From contig JAIXMF010000018.1 in assembly GCA_025201365.1 (NCBI GenBank), positions 389,388 through 453,387 on the forward strand: 64,000 bases of DNA, given 5' to 3'. Below are positions 12,328 to 22,829 of this stretch, piece after piece. The notes beneath the pieces were generated by a model that saw only the letters and a list, made by a program, of their open reading frames with translations, did not search any database and was not told where the DNA came from. Position 1 is the first letter of the stretch. Every line of letters begins with the position of its first letter. Both the position numbers and the translations under genes were made by a program. The stretch is from Syncephalis plumigaleata (Eukaryota > Zoopagomycota > Zoopagomycetes > Zoopagales > Piptocephalidaceae).

Positions 12328-13306
12328 ATGCTTCGCTCTACCATACTTCGTGCTGCCTCGGCTTCTCTACGTAAGCCAACCCTTGGTGTTGCGTCGACAG
12401 CCGGTATGCTCGTAAGGAATAAGCATACCTTGCCTGACTTGTCTTATGACTTCCATGAGTTGGAACCTGTTATCTCGGCGGAAATTATGCGTTTGCACTA
12501 TACCAAACATCACCAGACCTATGTGAATAATTTGAACACCGCTGAGGAGAAGTTGGCGAGTGCTGTCCACGAAGCTGATCCCGTCGAGTATATTGCTCTG
12601 GCTTCTGCGCTTAAATTCAATGGTGGTGGTCATATCAATCACTCGATCTTTTGGACTAACTTGGCTCCACCTAAGAAGGGCGGCGGTGACACACCTACTG
12701 GTTAGTCGCGTCATAATAGCATTATTGTTACTGTTACTATTATCATATCATTATGCTAATCTATCAAACATGTATTGTGCACTCCTTATTAATAACAATA
12801 ATAACAATAACGATAATAATAACGATTAGGTGATTTGTTGTCTGCCATCGAGCGTGATTTCGGCTCATTGGAAAAGTTCACTAGTAAATTCAATACTACC
12901 ACGGCAGCCGTTCAAGGATCTGGCTGGGGCTGGCTCGGCTATAACACGAATAGTAAGGAGCTTCAAATTACCACCACTGCCAATCAGGATCCACTTCAGT
13001 GTAAGTAGCCAACATGACTGACTAATGCAAATAATTAAACAAATCGACAGCAACTACTGGTTTGATTCCATTGTTGGGCATCGATGTATGGGAGCATGTA
13101 AGTTGCATTAATATCTAGACTACTCATGAGTGGTCTCTCTCTTTCTCTCTCTGCCATTGAGCGTATAGCTTACATGATGCTATGTTGAAATACAGGCTTA
13201 CTATTTGGACTACAAGAATGCACGACCAGACTATTTGAAACGTATCTGGGAAGTGGTCAATTGGAAGAACGTTGCTGAACGATACAGCCAAGCTCAAAAG
13301 TCATAA
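12328..13306 (+). CDS. SOD2: Mitochondrial Mn/Fe superoxide dismutase
   Basis: Converts superoxide to peroxide and oxygen in the mitochondrial matrix. Four exons (12328-12700, 12830-13000, 13051-13097, 13196-13306) give 233 residues. An Arg/Ser/Ala-rich presequence ([16 protein letters not shown]) precedes [16 protein letters not shown]. Metal ligands are recognisable: His in [11 protein letters not shown], His in [11 protein letters not shown], Asp in GIDVWEH and His in the same motif. GSGWGWLGY and [13 protein letters not shown] complete the family pattern. Mn is the likely metal by resemblance to SOD2; the metal cannot be fixed from sequence alone. The gene converges on ALG8, with only 113 bp between the two stop codons. 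Confidence 0.96.
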
Positions 13307-13419
13307 AGATATACGATCTCTTCGCACGAGCAAGTGACAAGAAGAGATGGAACGGAATAGATGAATGATATAGGAATAAATTCCGTTTATTTGGAAACAA
13401 AAAGAGCCCATCACTTGTA

Positions 13420-15678
13420 TTAGTGGGTGTGTACTTTATTGCCACTTAACGAATGACTACTGCTCTTCTTGACAGTAAGATTACTTGATTTTACCTGTAA
13501 AAACTCGTAATAAAGCATGAACCATGAAGCGATGACACCAACTGCGCAGTAAACAGATAGCAGCATCAATGGTAGGAATGCCAATCGATCTATACCGAAT
13601 AACAGGGAATGAAGTAGACCAGCGTATGTTTGCACGGCAATCAATCCTACGAGATAGATACAAAGTGGTCGACCGAGAATAGTCACCAAATGACGATGAT
13701 GATGATGATGAGTGTCTTGTTCACTACTTGAACTATAGTCATTGTAATATTGGTAAAGCGCGTTAATCGATTAAATGATATGACGCGCATTTCTATTATA
13801 CATACGCTACAGATCGACCTAGTACCGTGTAGACTATTATCGACCAAATACTGATAATGGCTATTTTCGTAGGACCCTCTACAACAACAATAATAATGAG
13901 ATAAATAACAAATAACAAATAACAAATAAGTGATTACCTGCTGGTGTAAATAAAAGGGGCAGCAATGATAGATGACCTGCTGCACTTAGCAGTACAAATA
14001 TACGAAATCCTTGTTTACTCTCGATGGCCATTAGACTATACGCAATGATTGAGTTAGTTAGTAGATGCACTGGTAATCAACAATAAACATTGTCTATGTT
14101 GTTATCGACTACCTTAATGGTATGATCATTAGGAGAACTGCCTTTTCATGAACATGCCATCCGAATAGAAACGATGCATATCCACAAAGAACAAGAGCAG
14201 TGACGAATCGTTTAGTAGTTGGTCGTTTAAATAAGCTCACTAATGCCGGCTAGAATAGATAAAGTGTATTGGTTACTATACTATATCCTATATATTACTA
14301 GATCGCAGATTAGATTACCAGTTGAAATAATAGTGTCAATGCAAAGGTATGCCATGGTAGAATATCCGGCAGTATTCCGTAGGATGTGTCGCCCACTAAT
14401 CCACGTGTCATGGATGCTGGCGCCACAATATCTCGTCGTAAAACATATTTACTAGCTGTATAGGCAAGTTTTTATTATAAATATGACTAGTAGTATTCCT
14501 GATCACTTACCCGCTAATAAGAATCGATCAATGAACGAGTATAATGCCCAGAAATTAGGAGCCCAATAAGCATGGCATAGACCACGTTTAAATGGAAATA
14601 GACGCGATATCACTTGACCGAGTTGACCCATAACGAGGAATGGCCCGAATGAAATGAGCGTAATACCAATGACTAGACCGCCTAGTGTAGCTGTTCGCAT
14701 TACACCTTGACGCAGTCTATCGTAAGACCAGCCATGAGGGAAGCAATAGGCACGCAATAAATAGATAAAGTAGGCCGGTGCAAGGTATAGGAATATATGC
14801 TTGAAGTTTAACAGGATAGCAAACCAAGTTGCCGAGTGGAGTGGACGATTCTAGTATGCAATCGAGTATTAATGATGACATCATTATGTAGCTAGTCAGA
14901 TAGGATTATTCACCTTGATCATCTCCACGATAGACATGACAAGAATGCCGTAGAGAAATCCATTATATTGGAAATGAATATGTAGATCAATAGAGTTAAG
15001 AAGCATCATTAGCTATAGAATTAGTAGTACTTGTCGTGTTAAGGATATGATCAATGATAAGTAGTCCAACATTCAGGAAAACACTAGCTGCCATGACAAT
15101 ACGTTCCTGCTTAGTATTCCAATCGACCAGTTTGATGAACCTATAAATGATTGATTGTCGATTAATATACATATGCATATATGCATGTATGCTACGCGCA
15201 ATGAGATATCATAGCCATTACCGATGTAGAGCATAATAGAGTAGGCCATCAGTTAGGATAACCGTTATACGCTGATACAGAACACACGACCAACTTTGAT
15301 AAGGCAAGGCGGATATCACGGTGATACGCGGGTCAATCCAAGTGGTAGGCAGCGACAATAGATACTCGAACCACGCGAAGAAAGGTGGATAGTCAAGTGT
15401 CCACTCGCTAGTTGCCTATAGTTCATATGCTTAAGCCTAGTGACTAGTTACTAAGATAAAGCAATATACTATACCTCGTAATACCATTGCGATACAGGTA
15501 GTGTATGCGTAATGGCAAGCCAGTTACGATGTACGTCAAAGTCAGTGGAGCGACTATAGCCAATAGAGAATGAATGTGAATGTGAGAGAATGAGCAGTGG
15601 CACTACTTACTAGGAGGGAATAAGCAGTAGTTTAAGCAAGCTACCGACCAGTGCTGCTTGTACGAATGCAGATGACAT
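13420..15678 (-). CDS. ALG8: Dol-P-Glc alpha-1,3-glucosyltransferase ALG8
   Basis: ER multi-pass enzyme adding the second glucose to the lipid-linked oligosaccharide used for N-glycosylation. About nine exons. ALG8-specific blocks in order: [117 protein letters not shown]. Start chosen at [16 protein letters not shown], immediately before the first hydrophobic segment. The junction near 14990-15060, between the LLIIDH helix and HFQYNG, does not resolve into a clean splice: the frame changes by a net loss of one base or gain of two, so an unseen intron or a consensus error is likely. The remaining joins look regular. Confidence 0.9.
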
Positions 15679-16200
15679 ATTGATAGATTAGTATAACTGA
15701 AGAATAGGTTGGAATGTAGAGAGAGTGGGTCGTGTCGTGTTTATTTGGCATAAATATGGTAAATATAGTAGGAGAGCGAATACACACATTGCGAATGGTA
15801 GTAGGAGTTCCTACACGCGAAAGCGGAGTTATACCTTGTCCCTATCATTATTACTATTACTATTACTATTATGAGCTAGCTAGCTAGCTAATCTAGCAAT
15901 GGGATATACAACAGCTTATTCATGTATTAATAAACAATACAACATTATAATACAATATGCTATGTTTTAAAACAATGTTTACTAGGCTATACGAACAAAG
16001 CAAACGAGTGATGACACAAATATAATTCCGTTTAGGTTAGGGGTTATCCTTATTCATCTTGTCATGGAGTATACAGGTAACGGTCGAGAAGGATCTTATC
16101 GTGTGAGCAGTCCTTCTTCTTATTCTTGTAAACCATATATGCTTGAGTATCGGCACCAGGACAGGATGAATACAATCGTGTTGATTGATGGATATCCATT
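15679..16200. other. Intergenic, ALG8 promoter and metallothionein 3' flank
   Basis: About 520 bp, AT-rich, with (ATT)n and a (GCTA)n run near 15875-15890. It holds the 5' flank of ALG8 and the 3' flank of the small Cys-rich gene, including AATAAA-like signals. A plus-strand frame at 16064-16285 is the mirror of the Cys-rich coding region and is not regarded as a gene. Confidence 0.5.
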
Positions 16201-16293
16201 TTATTTGCCACAGTTGCAAGTGGAACCGCAACCGCAAGGATCACCGCAACCACAGCCACCGCAACCTGGATCAGCCTTAGTTTGAGGGATCAT
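16201..16293 (-). CDS. Small 7-cysteine metallothionein
   Basis: A 30-codon minus-strand frame, too short for ordinary gene finders, ends in TAA at 16201. After MIPQTKADPG the product has cysteines at 11, 14, 16, 20, 22, 26 and 28: CGGC, CGC, DPCGC, then STCNCGK. Seven cysteines in about 20 residues, with no aromatic residue and mostly Gly between them, is the pattern of the ~25-residue Neurospora copper metallothionein, which also has seven. It probably binds Cu(I) in the cytosol and buffers copper; metal choice is inferred. Upstream, a pyrimidine- and A/C-rich leader and a strong TATA box support real transcription. No intron is needed. Confidence 0.8.
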   Translation of the reverse strand: MIPQTKADPGCGGCGCGDPCGCGSTCNCGK

Positions 16294-16467
16294 GTTGATG
16301 ATATTGATGTTGTTGAAGTTGTTAAGTAAACTTGTAGAACTTGACTTGTAGACGCAAGTGATAAGCGACTAACTAGAGCAGAGAGTGATGATGGCAGTGA
16401 TGAAAAGAAAACACACAAGTGACGAATGAAGTGAGAAACACCGATGGATCCATGATTTTCATCCCCC

Positions 16468-16476
16468 TATTTATAT
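16468..16476 (-). promoter_or_regulatory. TATA box of the metallothionein gene
   Basis: On the minus strand ATATAAATAGGGGG is a near-consensus TATA box with a G-run directly downstream, about 175 bp before the metallothionein ATG. A start site some 30 bp downstream would give a leader of about 140 nt. Strong TATA boxes usually mark inducible genes, which fits a metal-response gene. I could not identify copper-response sites with confidence. Confidence 0.6.
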
Positions 16477-16483
16477 GTCCTTT

Positions 16484-16781
16484 CCGTATGCCTATCGCGA
16501 GATATCCGGCCCAAAATGGCCAACCTGTACGTCATGCTCAGCGATAACGGCAGCATGCTGCGAATGAACAGCAAGAGCTCTATTCGGTGTATAAGGACGA
16601 GGAAACACCGTTCATCCTACTAGGAATGCGTGAATTTTGCCTACGTATTAAAAATTGCTCAATGTTGTCGCGTGTAACCCAATGCCTTGAGCTAAGTAGT
16701 TTTATTATGAGCGATTTATTTCATAATGTGCGCAAAAGTAACATGTGGTGCGATTTATTAACGTGTGCGCATGTATTGTAG
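16484..16781 (+). pseudogene. Possible decayed coding segment, unknown
   Basis: From ATG near 16490 the frame reads MPIARYPAQNGQPVRHAQR, meets one TAA near 16542, then stays open in the same frame as RQHAANEQQELYSVYKDEET and a further ~60 residues ending at 16781. Composition is less AT-rich than the flanks and looks protein-like. I do not recognise a family. It could be a degraded gene or a retroelement piece. Alternatively the open stretch is chance, as it overlaps the metallothionein promoter on the other strand. Confidence 0.25.
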
Positions 16782-17224
16782 ATGTATGGTCGAATGATGT
16801 TCTAGTCATGTGCTCGTAAAAGAAATCATACGGCACAATACGGAATGGAATCCTTGTTGGGATGATGATGCACTCAACCTTTCAGCAAGTCATTCCAAAT
16901 GAATCTAATCATTCACATTGTGCATATTCGTTGTTACTAGGCCGATAGTGAACTTGCATTCGTGTTATTGACGTCTATTGAGCGGCATATGCCTATTGGT
17001 TAGGGCTTGATCCAATCAGTGATGGTGAATGATGTGGAAATAGGAAAAGTGTAGAAAATTTATTGAAAATGCTACACCACGTGATCCTTATTTATCGCAT
17101 TTATGCTGTTCTCTCTCTTAGTTTGCTGTGCACGTATTCACCCTACAAACGAAGTGAACGAGTACTGGATTACTGTTGCTACCGTTACTGCTGCTGCTAT
17201 TGAAGACATGCTTACAGTACCACG

Positions 17225-18542
17225 ATGAAGTCCACTTCTTACGCTCTATCAAGTAAACGAGATAAACTACCCAATGTATACACATGTCTCAACAAGACAA
17301 GTAGTCATTCACCGGTTATTCGTAATCGAAAGACACGTCAACGACAACAACGACAACGACAGCAACGACAACTATCAGCTGACTCATTTTCATCATCGCC
17401 ATTGTCGTATGTGTCACCAGTGACAGTGTCAGATGCGAGTTTTTCGCCGACAATCAATTCGAGTCATTCCAGTCTATTTTGGTCAATACCATCTATTCTC
17501 TCCGATATAACTTATTCGAATGATACGACAACTACAAGTAGAACAAGAACATCATCATCATCATCACTATCAACACGTAGTCATTCCAAATTCAGCTTCG
17601 TAAATGAACTGGTAATTGACGACGATGCATCACATCACAAGCTTAATGATAGTCCAGCGTATAATACACGATCCAGAACTAGAGCAAAACAAGTTACTTG
17701 GTATACTAGTCAATTAAAGAGACATGATTTGAATACTGCTACGCGTGCTAGTGCTAGAACAGAGCCTAGTTCAGATGGAATGTTAAAAGAAATGGCAGTA
17801 ATCGAGTCGGGTAGATTGAGCGAGTCATTCCTTAAGAAAACCGATCGATGGCTACAAACCGGTGGATCATTACTTTCCATGGCTGTTTCTGTAGGACCTA
17901 ACTCGCCCAATACCAATCGATTGGGGCAACTGCTAGATAGTCAGAACATGAGTGTGACGAGTAGCGTGTCACGGAAACGATCGCGACATAGTTCACCAAG
18001 ATACGAGTTAAAATCAACACGATTACCTGTGGAAACGAAAAGATACAAGGGAGTGGTATCACCTAGACGTCGAATACACGAGTGAGTAATGAAGTATACG
18101 TCTAGTATTTCTTATTAAGCATGATTAAACTAATACTCGTGCAATTAAAACAAGTCGAAGCTTTTCTTTCGTTAATAGTCCTCTAGTGGCCAGACGTTCA
18201 CCGCATCTCGTTCGACATTACACTACCATTCATAAGCCAGATCGACCATTGTTACTTCCATCATTACGTAACCGTTCGAATCTACCTAGAAGATCAGGTA
18301 TGGATTTAGCATTGTTGCCTATACTATAATGGTTGACCATTTCACTAGATCAATATAGGCTATTTCAACAAGACCGATATCAAACAGGACGTTATTCTCC
18401 GCGAAAACGACAACGACAACAACAACAACAACGAAATAAAGATGACACAAGCTCATCATTGTCCTTGGAATACTGGAGTAATAGACTGCGACTCCATAAT
18501 ATGTCTTCAAGTCAAGAATCTGATCTATTACTTGATGAGTGA
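17225..18542 (+). CDS. Ser/Arg/Gln-rich protein of unknown function
   Basis: Three exons (17225-18081, 18179-18297, 18349-18542) join in frame to about 389 residues. For the last intron the acceptor CACTAG at 18348 is chosen because it keeps the frame of the basic, Gln-rich C-terminus; the next AG downstream would shift it. Composition is dominated by Ser, Thr, Arg and Gln: an RQQRQRQQRQ run near residue 40, several poly-Ser patches, and basic KRSRHSSPR and SPRKRQRQQQQQR clusters resembling nuclear localisation signals. A less biased core runs from roughly 160 to 250 (WYTSQLKRHDLNTATR, ESFLKKTDRWLQTGGSLLSM). I do not recognise the family. A nuclear, largely disordered protein is likely. Confidence 0.6.
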
Positions 18543-19113
18543 ATGAATGAACATATATAAGTGATAGGATAGCCTATTCTTTGTATAAAACTAATATACA
18601 TTTGTACGCACGTATAGCTAGTTATTCGTGATTATACCAAAAGTTAGTCTACATGATTTAGTAGATCTATCATAATTGTATTGTAACAAATAAAGAACAA
18701 TAGTTTGAATTCACTAGTGCATTCAATGCAATAATGGCAACGTATACGTAATGCCTCATATGAAACGTCATCCGATTCTACATCTGCACGCATGACGTAA
18801 CACATCAGTTACTAATTACGTTGATCTGTCCATTACTTGACGTTTTGGTCATTGATAACATTCGGTAGTTGCTTAATGGTGAGATTCATTGGAATCCATA
18901 TCTGGGCAAATGGATAACGTGTAAACCATTGTTATATGGTTAATTTATTTATATATGTGTGCGAAAAGTGTTTATTGATTACTGTGAATAAAGATAACAA
19001 AATTCAATGTTAATCAATAGAGATGTTAATAAAATCCATTGCCATTTGTGATAAAAGGATTGAAGAAAGGATTGTACAATTGCCGTACGGCGTTTAGCGT
19101 ATATGGTGTTTAT
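18543..19113. other. Intergenic, no gene seen
   Basis: AT-rich flank of the Ser/Arg-rich gene. It contains the 20-bp segment TGTGCGAAAAGTGTTTATTG at 18958-18977, which reappears inverted at 22414-22433. No supported open frame. Confidence 0.5.
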
Positions 19114-19966
19114 TTAGTATGGATTGCCATATATAAAAGATGGTTGTGTGATCAGTTGGCTTGTCGCCATATATACTCGCCATTCGTGTACGGTGGATTG
19201 CCCAGAGTGCGCTAACGACTGCTGGCTTGATACACGGTAATAGGTGTTGAATCTACTACCAGCAACTGGTGTACAACATCTTGCCAGCGAACTGGTTGTT
19301 ATCTGCCTGCAGTCTGGAAACAACCTTTGACGTGTGACGGGGTAGTAAGCACATTTTGGCTGAACCGGTTGGACATGTGCTTGTGGAAGGGCGACTTTGA
19401 CCGGTTGATAGTGTACTGATTGCGCGCCTCATTCCAAGTGAATAGGTCCGACATGACCGTTACATCGTGTTTGTGAGCAACTGTACCAGAAGTAATCGGT
19501 GTTCCATCTGGTTTGGTGATAACGCACTCGATAGGAAGAGCTAGGATGATTTGCGGGCTAAGCTTCTTGAAATCTGGCTGTATACTTCCTCCAGTTCCTG
19601 ACCAAGCGCGTAGTTTGTCGTACCATTGATCTAGAATTTTACCTCTAAGGCGTTTTCTATAGAAGGATTTGGTAATAAACACATGAGGTTCTAATCCGGC
19701 CTTCATTAGTTGTAGATGTAGTAGCTCGCGTGTCAACCTGCACCATAGTGGTGATTCTAGTGAGAAAACGCGGTTAAACCATTTGATTAATATGCATTTT
19801 GTTTGCAAGATAAGTGGGAGAAGACTAAGGCCACCTTGTATATTGGTTTGCATTATTTGTTTCAAGAATATCTTCTCTTTCTTACCATTCCAAATAAAGG
19901 TTCGTACTAACGAATGAAGCGATGATATTATGTCACTGCTCGGTGCAGCGACTATTTTGTATAGTT
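19114..19966 (-). mobile_element. LINE (non-LTR retrotransposon) relic, end of RT ORF
   Basis: On the minus strand a continuous frame from about 19966 to 19299 reads LYKIVAAPSS, FIWNGKKEK, then NIQGGLSLLPLILQTKCILI, followed by KWFNRVF and W-rich sequence. The pattern 'F.W.GK ... QGGL.L..L.LQ.KC..IKW' marks the region after the reverse-transcriptase thumb in zygomycete and other LINE ORF2 proteins. Beyond 19299 homology-like sequence continues, but it jumps between frames and is crossed by stops, so the copy is dead and 5'-truncated. RT catalytic motifs (YxDD) and the endonuclease are absent. No poly-A tail or target duplication could be defined. Confidence 0.65.
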
Positions 19967-20352
19967 AATTAGAATAATAGAATACGATATCATTTATACG
20001 AGGATTGATAATCCTTACAGTTTATAACATAGACTCGTGTTTAATTTGGCAAATTGTATACCCCTCAATACAGGTGATGTTTATTCAATTAAGCTCGTTG
20101 CACAACGACCTCGAAATATGCTCATTATCAGTGTTCTCTGATGCTGACGCGTGCATGCTTTCGTTGTTGCTTACGTACCATAGGCCAAATGCCGATTTTA
20201 ACCGAGCAGATAAAACATGTTTCGAGTAACGTTTAAATAGTCCCGTTTCATATGCACCACTCCAACGTTAACTATATCGCTCCATCACGATTATTGTTTA
20301 AAGCAGCTACAAGTGTTATTATCTTTCTAAGCCAGCTATCTTTGTCGTCACC
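19967..20352. other. Promoter region of the hydroxylase gene
   Basis: About 390 bp between the LINE relic and the FAD hydroxylase ATG. A 74-codon plus-strand frame (20005-20229) lacks any recognisable motif and I treat it as chance. No clear TATA box. Confidence 0.4.
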
Positions 20353-22351
20353 ATGGAGACAGACACGAAGTATCCCGTTATTGTCATCGGTGCTGGACCT
20401 TCTGGCTTGTTGGCCAGTATTGTACTTGCAGAAGCTGGTGTACCAGTGGAGATATATGGTCAGTCATTATATCCGTGCCGCATCTGCTTAACTAATACCG
20501 AATATTGATCATGTTAGAATGCAAGCTGGAACCGATGAACGAACTACGCTCGGCGGGTATTCAACCACGCTCCCTAGAGATACTAAGTGCTTATGGCTTG
20601 GTTGACCGTTACATCAAAGCGGGAACTCCGTTCGTGCACACCACTGTCTATAGGGACGGTCGATTCAGACCCTTAGTGAGCATCGATTGTATGCGCACCG
20701 AGTTTCCCTTCATATTAGCCTGCGGACAAAGTAGTAATGAGGGTATACTTACTAAGCGATTGCTCGAGCTTGGGATCCAGATCAAGCGTGGTTGGCGATA
20801 TATTGCACATGAAACGACCGAGGGCAATAGTCACGTTACTGTACAATTACAACGCGTTGACTCCGAGGAGATCATACAGAGACGAGCATTCTATGTCGTT
20901 GGCTGTGACGGCGGTCACAGTAGTATACGCAAGGCAATCGGCGCACAGTTCAATGGTATAACACTCGGTTTTAAACTGCTTGTATGTGACATTGAGATGG
21001 ACATTGAGAATTTCCCGACGACGACGTAAGAAGTAGACAAATCCATCTAACGAATTCGAGATACTAAACTGTATTATTATTATTATTATTGTTGTTGTTG
21101 TTGCTTAGTGCCGCGGCAAGTCCTGAGGGGTTCATCGGCTGTGTCCGTGCAGTAAGAAATGGTCGATATCGTGCGTTTATGGGATGGAATTCCGCTTTGC
21201 CTGATATGAATGAAGCAGAATTTCTGGAGACTATCAAGCGTCAATTCCATCCATTGGATCTCAAAGTGAAACGCCTATTGTCATTCTCGACCTTCAACGT
21301 TAATGAACGACGAGCGTCCAAGTATCAATCCGATGATAAGCGTGTATTTATCTGCGGTGATGCGGCACATACGCACAGCCCAGCTGGCGGGCAAGGCATG
21401 AATACAGGCCTACAAGATGCAGAGAATCTTGCCTGGAAGATTGGCATGGTGTACAATGGCTACGCTAAGCCCGATATACTAGGGTCGTATATGACTGAGA
21501 GAGCACCCATTGCTGATGACATCATTAGATTCTCGGCGAATTTAACCAATCTCACCAGGCAACCGTGGATATTCCGGATATACGTGTATGTGTTGCATGT
21601 ATTCCACTACTTGCCAAAATTGTGGATACGGCCATTTGTGGAAAGAGCTGCTCAGCTTCGTTTTAAATATGAATCTTCAGAATATGGTGGTATCTTTCCG
21701 GATACACCGGCATGGACGAAGGCATCCACATCACTATTGTCGGCACTATTATCATGGCTACCATTTCAGTCGTCGTCATCGTCGTCAACGTCACTATGTA
21801 CGCCAGGTACCCGTGCCATCAATTGCGAAGTGATTGACACTAGCAATACTATAACTACACGGATTGGTAAATTCTTCTTGGCTAATAGGAAATCATATAC
21901 GGCAATTGTATTCGTTGACTGTCGTTTATTAGACATCGATGAGACGATGTCAGCATCATCAAGTGCTACACAATTACCAACTAGTTTCATTGAACAACTA
22001 GACGATCTATCCGAATCACTACAAGCATATCGTTCGCGTGTACCATTAGCATTTGTACTGCATGGTATTGCAATGAGACCAAAGACTGAGGATCTACAAG
22101 AGACCGTTCAAGCAATTGCCTCGCAATTACGAACGCGCTTTACCTCTCCTGTCTACGTTGACATCAAACAAGAGAAACGCTTCAGTGGTGACACTATGGC
22201 GGATATCTATAAATGTACATCATTGAATGAGCATGCTGTATATCTCGTTCGACCAGATACTTACGTCTCTGCTCGCATGCTACTATCGGAGGCGTCCAAC
22301 ACGGTACGTGCGCACTTTGACAGCATGGGTATGATCAAGTCATCTGAATAA
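20353..22351 (+). CDS. FAD-dependent aromatic hydroxylase (PheA/TfdB family)
   Basis: Group A flavoprotein monooxygenase, expected to hydroxylate a phenolic or related ring using NAD(P)H and O2. Three exons (20353-20458, 20518-21025, 21109-22351) give 618 residues, close to phenol 2-monooxygenases. Motifs: the Rossmann dinucleotide site VIVIGAGPSG (GxGxxG at residues 13-18), the DG motif VGCDGGHSSIRKAIG, and the GD motif FICGDAAHTHSPAGGQGMN near residue 288, then NLAWKI. The C-terminal third resembles the thioredoxin-like domain of this family (FFLANRKSYTAIVFVD, VYLVRPDTYVSARM). The substrate cannot be told. The gene is flanked by a LINE relic and a short inverted repeat pair, and no pathway partner is nearby. 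Confidence 0.88.
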
Positions 22352-22829
22352 TTGCATCCGTAATTATATTATTATTATCATTATCAAAGTATTATATTAA
22401 ATAAACTACCACGCAATAAACACTTTTCGCACAAAATAAACTACCACTGTTATCGTTGTTACTTGTTGAATTAATTAGCATATTATGCAAGTGAGCATCA
22501 TCTTAATCCGATGACAATTATAGAATACTTGCTACGTGAATTTAATCCTATCATACTCGATAATACGCTTAATATAAATGAATATAATGAATATATATTT
22601 GTATGACTAATAATGAAACGATAACATTGCAAACAAACAAAACGCAACAAAGATCAAGTGATACTGACGTTATATTGCCGAAAAGAAAGCATGATATAAA
22701 AAAGTAATAAATGAGCCAGCATTTAAGTAAACATAAAGTAGATAATCAAGTAAAATACAACAAAGATATATCAATATAAGGCTTCTTCTCTTCCTCCTTC
22801 TCCTAGATGGCATTCCACGCTAATGAAAT
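22352..22829. other. Intergenic with a short direct/inverted repeat structure
   Basis: AT-rich 3' flank. AAATAAACTACCAC occurs twice (22399-22412 and 22434-22447), separated by 21 bp that contain the inverted copy of the 18958-18977 segment. No gene seen. Confidence 0.5.
22399..22447. repeat. 14-bp direct repeats flanking a 21-bp insert
   Basis: Perfect direct repeats AAATAAACTACCAC bracket GCAATAAACACTTTTCGCAC plus A. The insert's 20-bp core (22414-22433) is the exact reverse complement of 18958-18977. The geometry resembles a target duplication around a minimal element or excision footprint, though 14 bp could also come from slippage. Confidence 0.55.

Noticed and set aside
16064-16285. 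73-codon plus-strand frame rich in Gln/Pro
   Set aside because: It is the antisense of the Cys-rich metallothionein; its Gln/Pro repeats are the mirror of Cys/Gly codons.
18300-18360. Acceptor at the second AG (ATATAG) for the last intron of the Ser/Arg-rich gene
   Set aside because: It shifts the frame into an Asn/Ile-rich tail; the upstream CACTAG keeps the basic Gln-rich frame.
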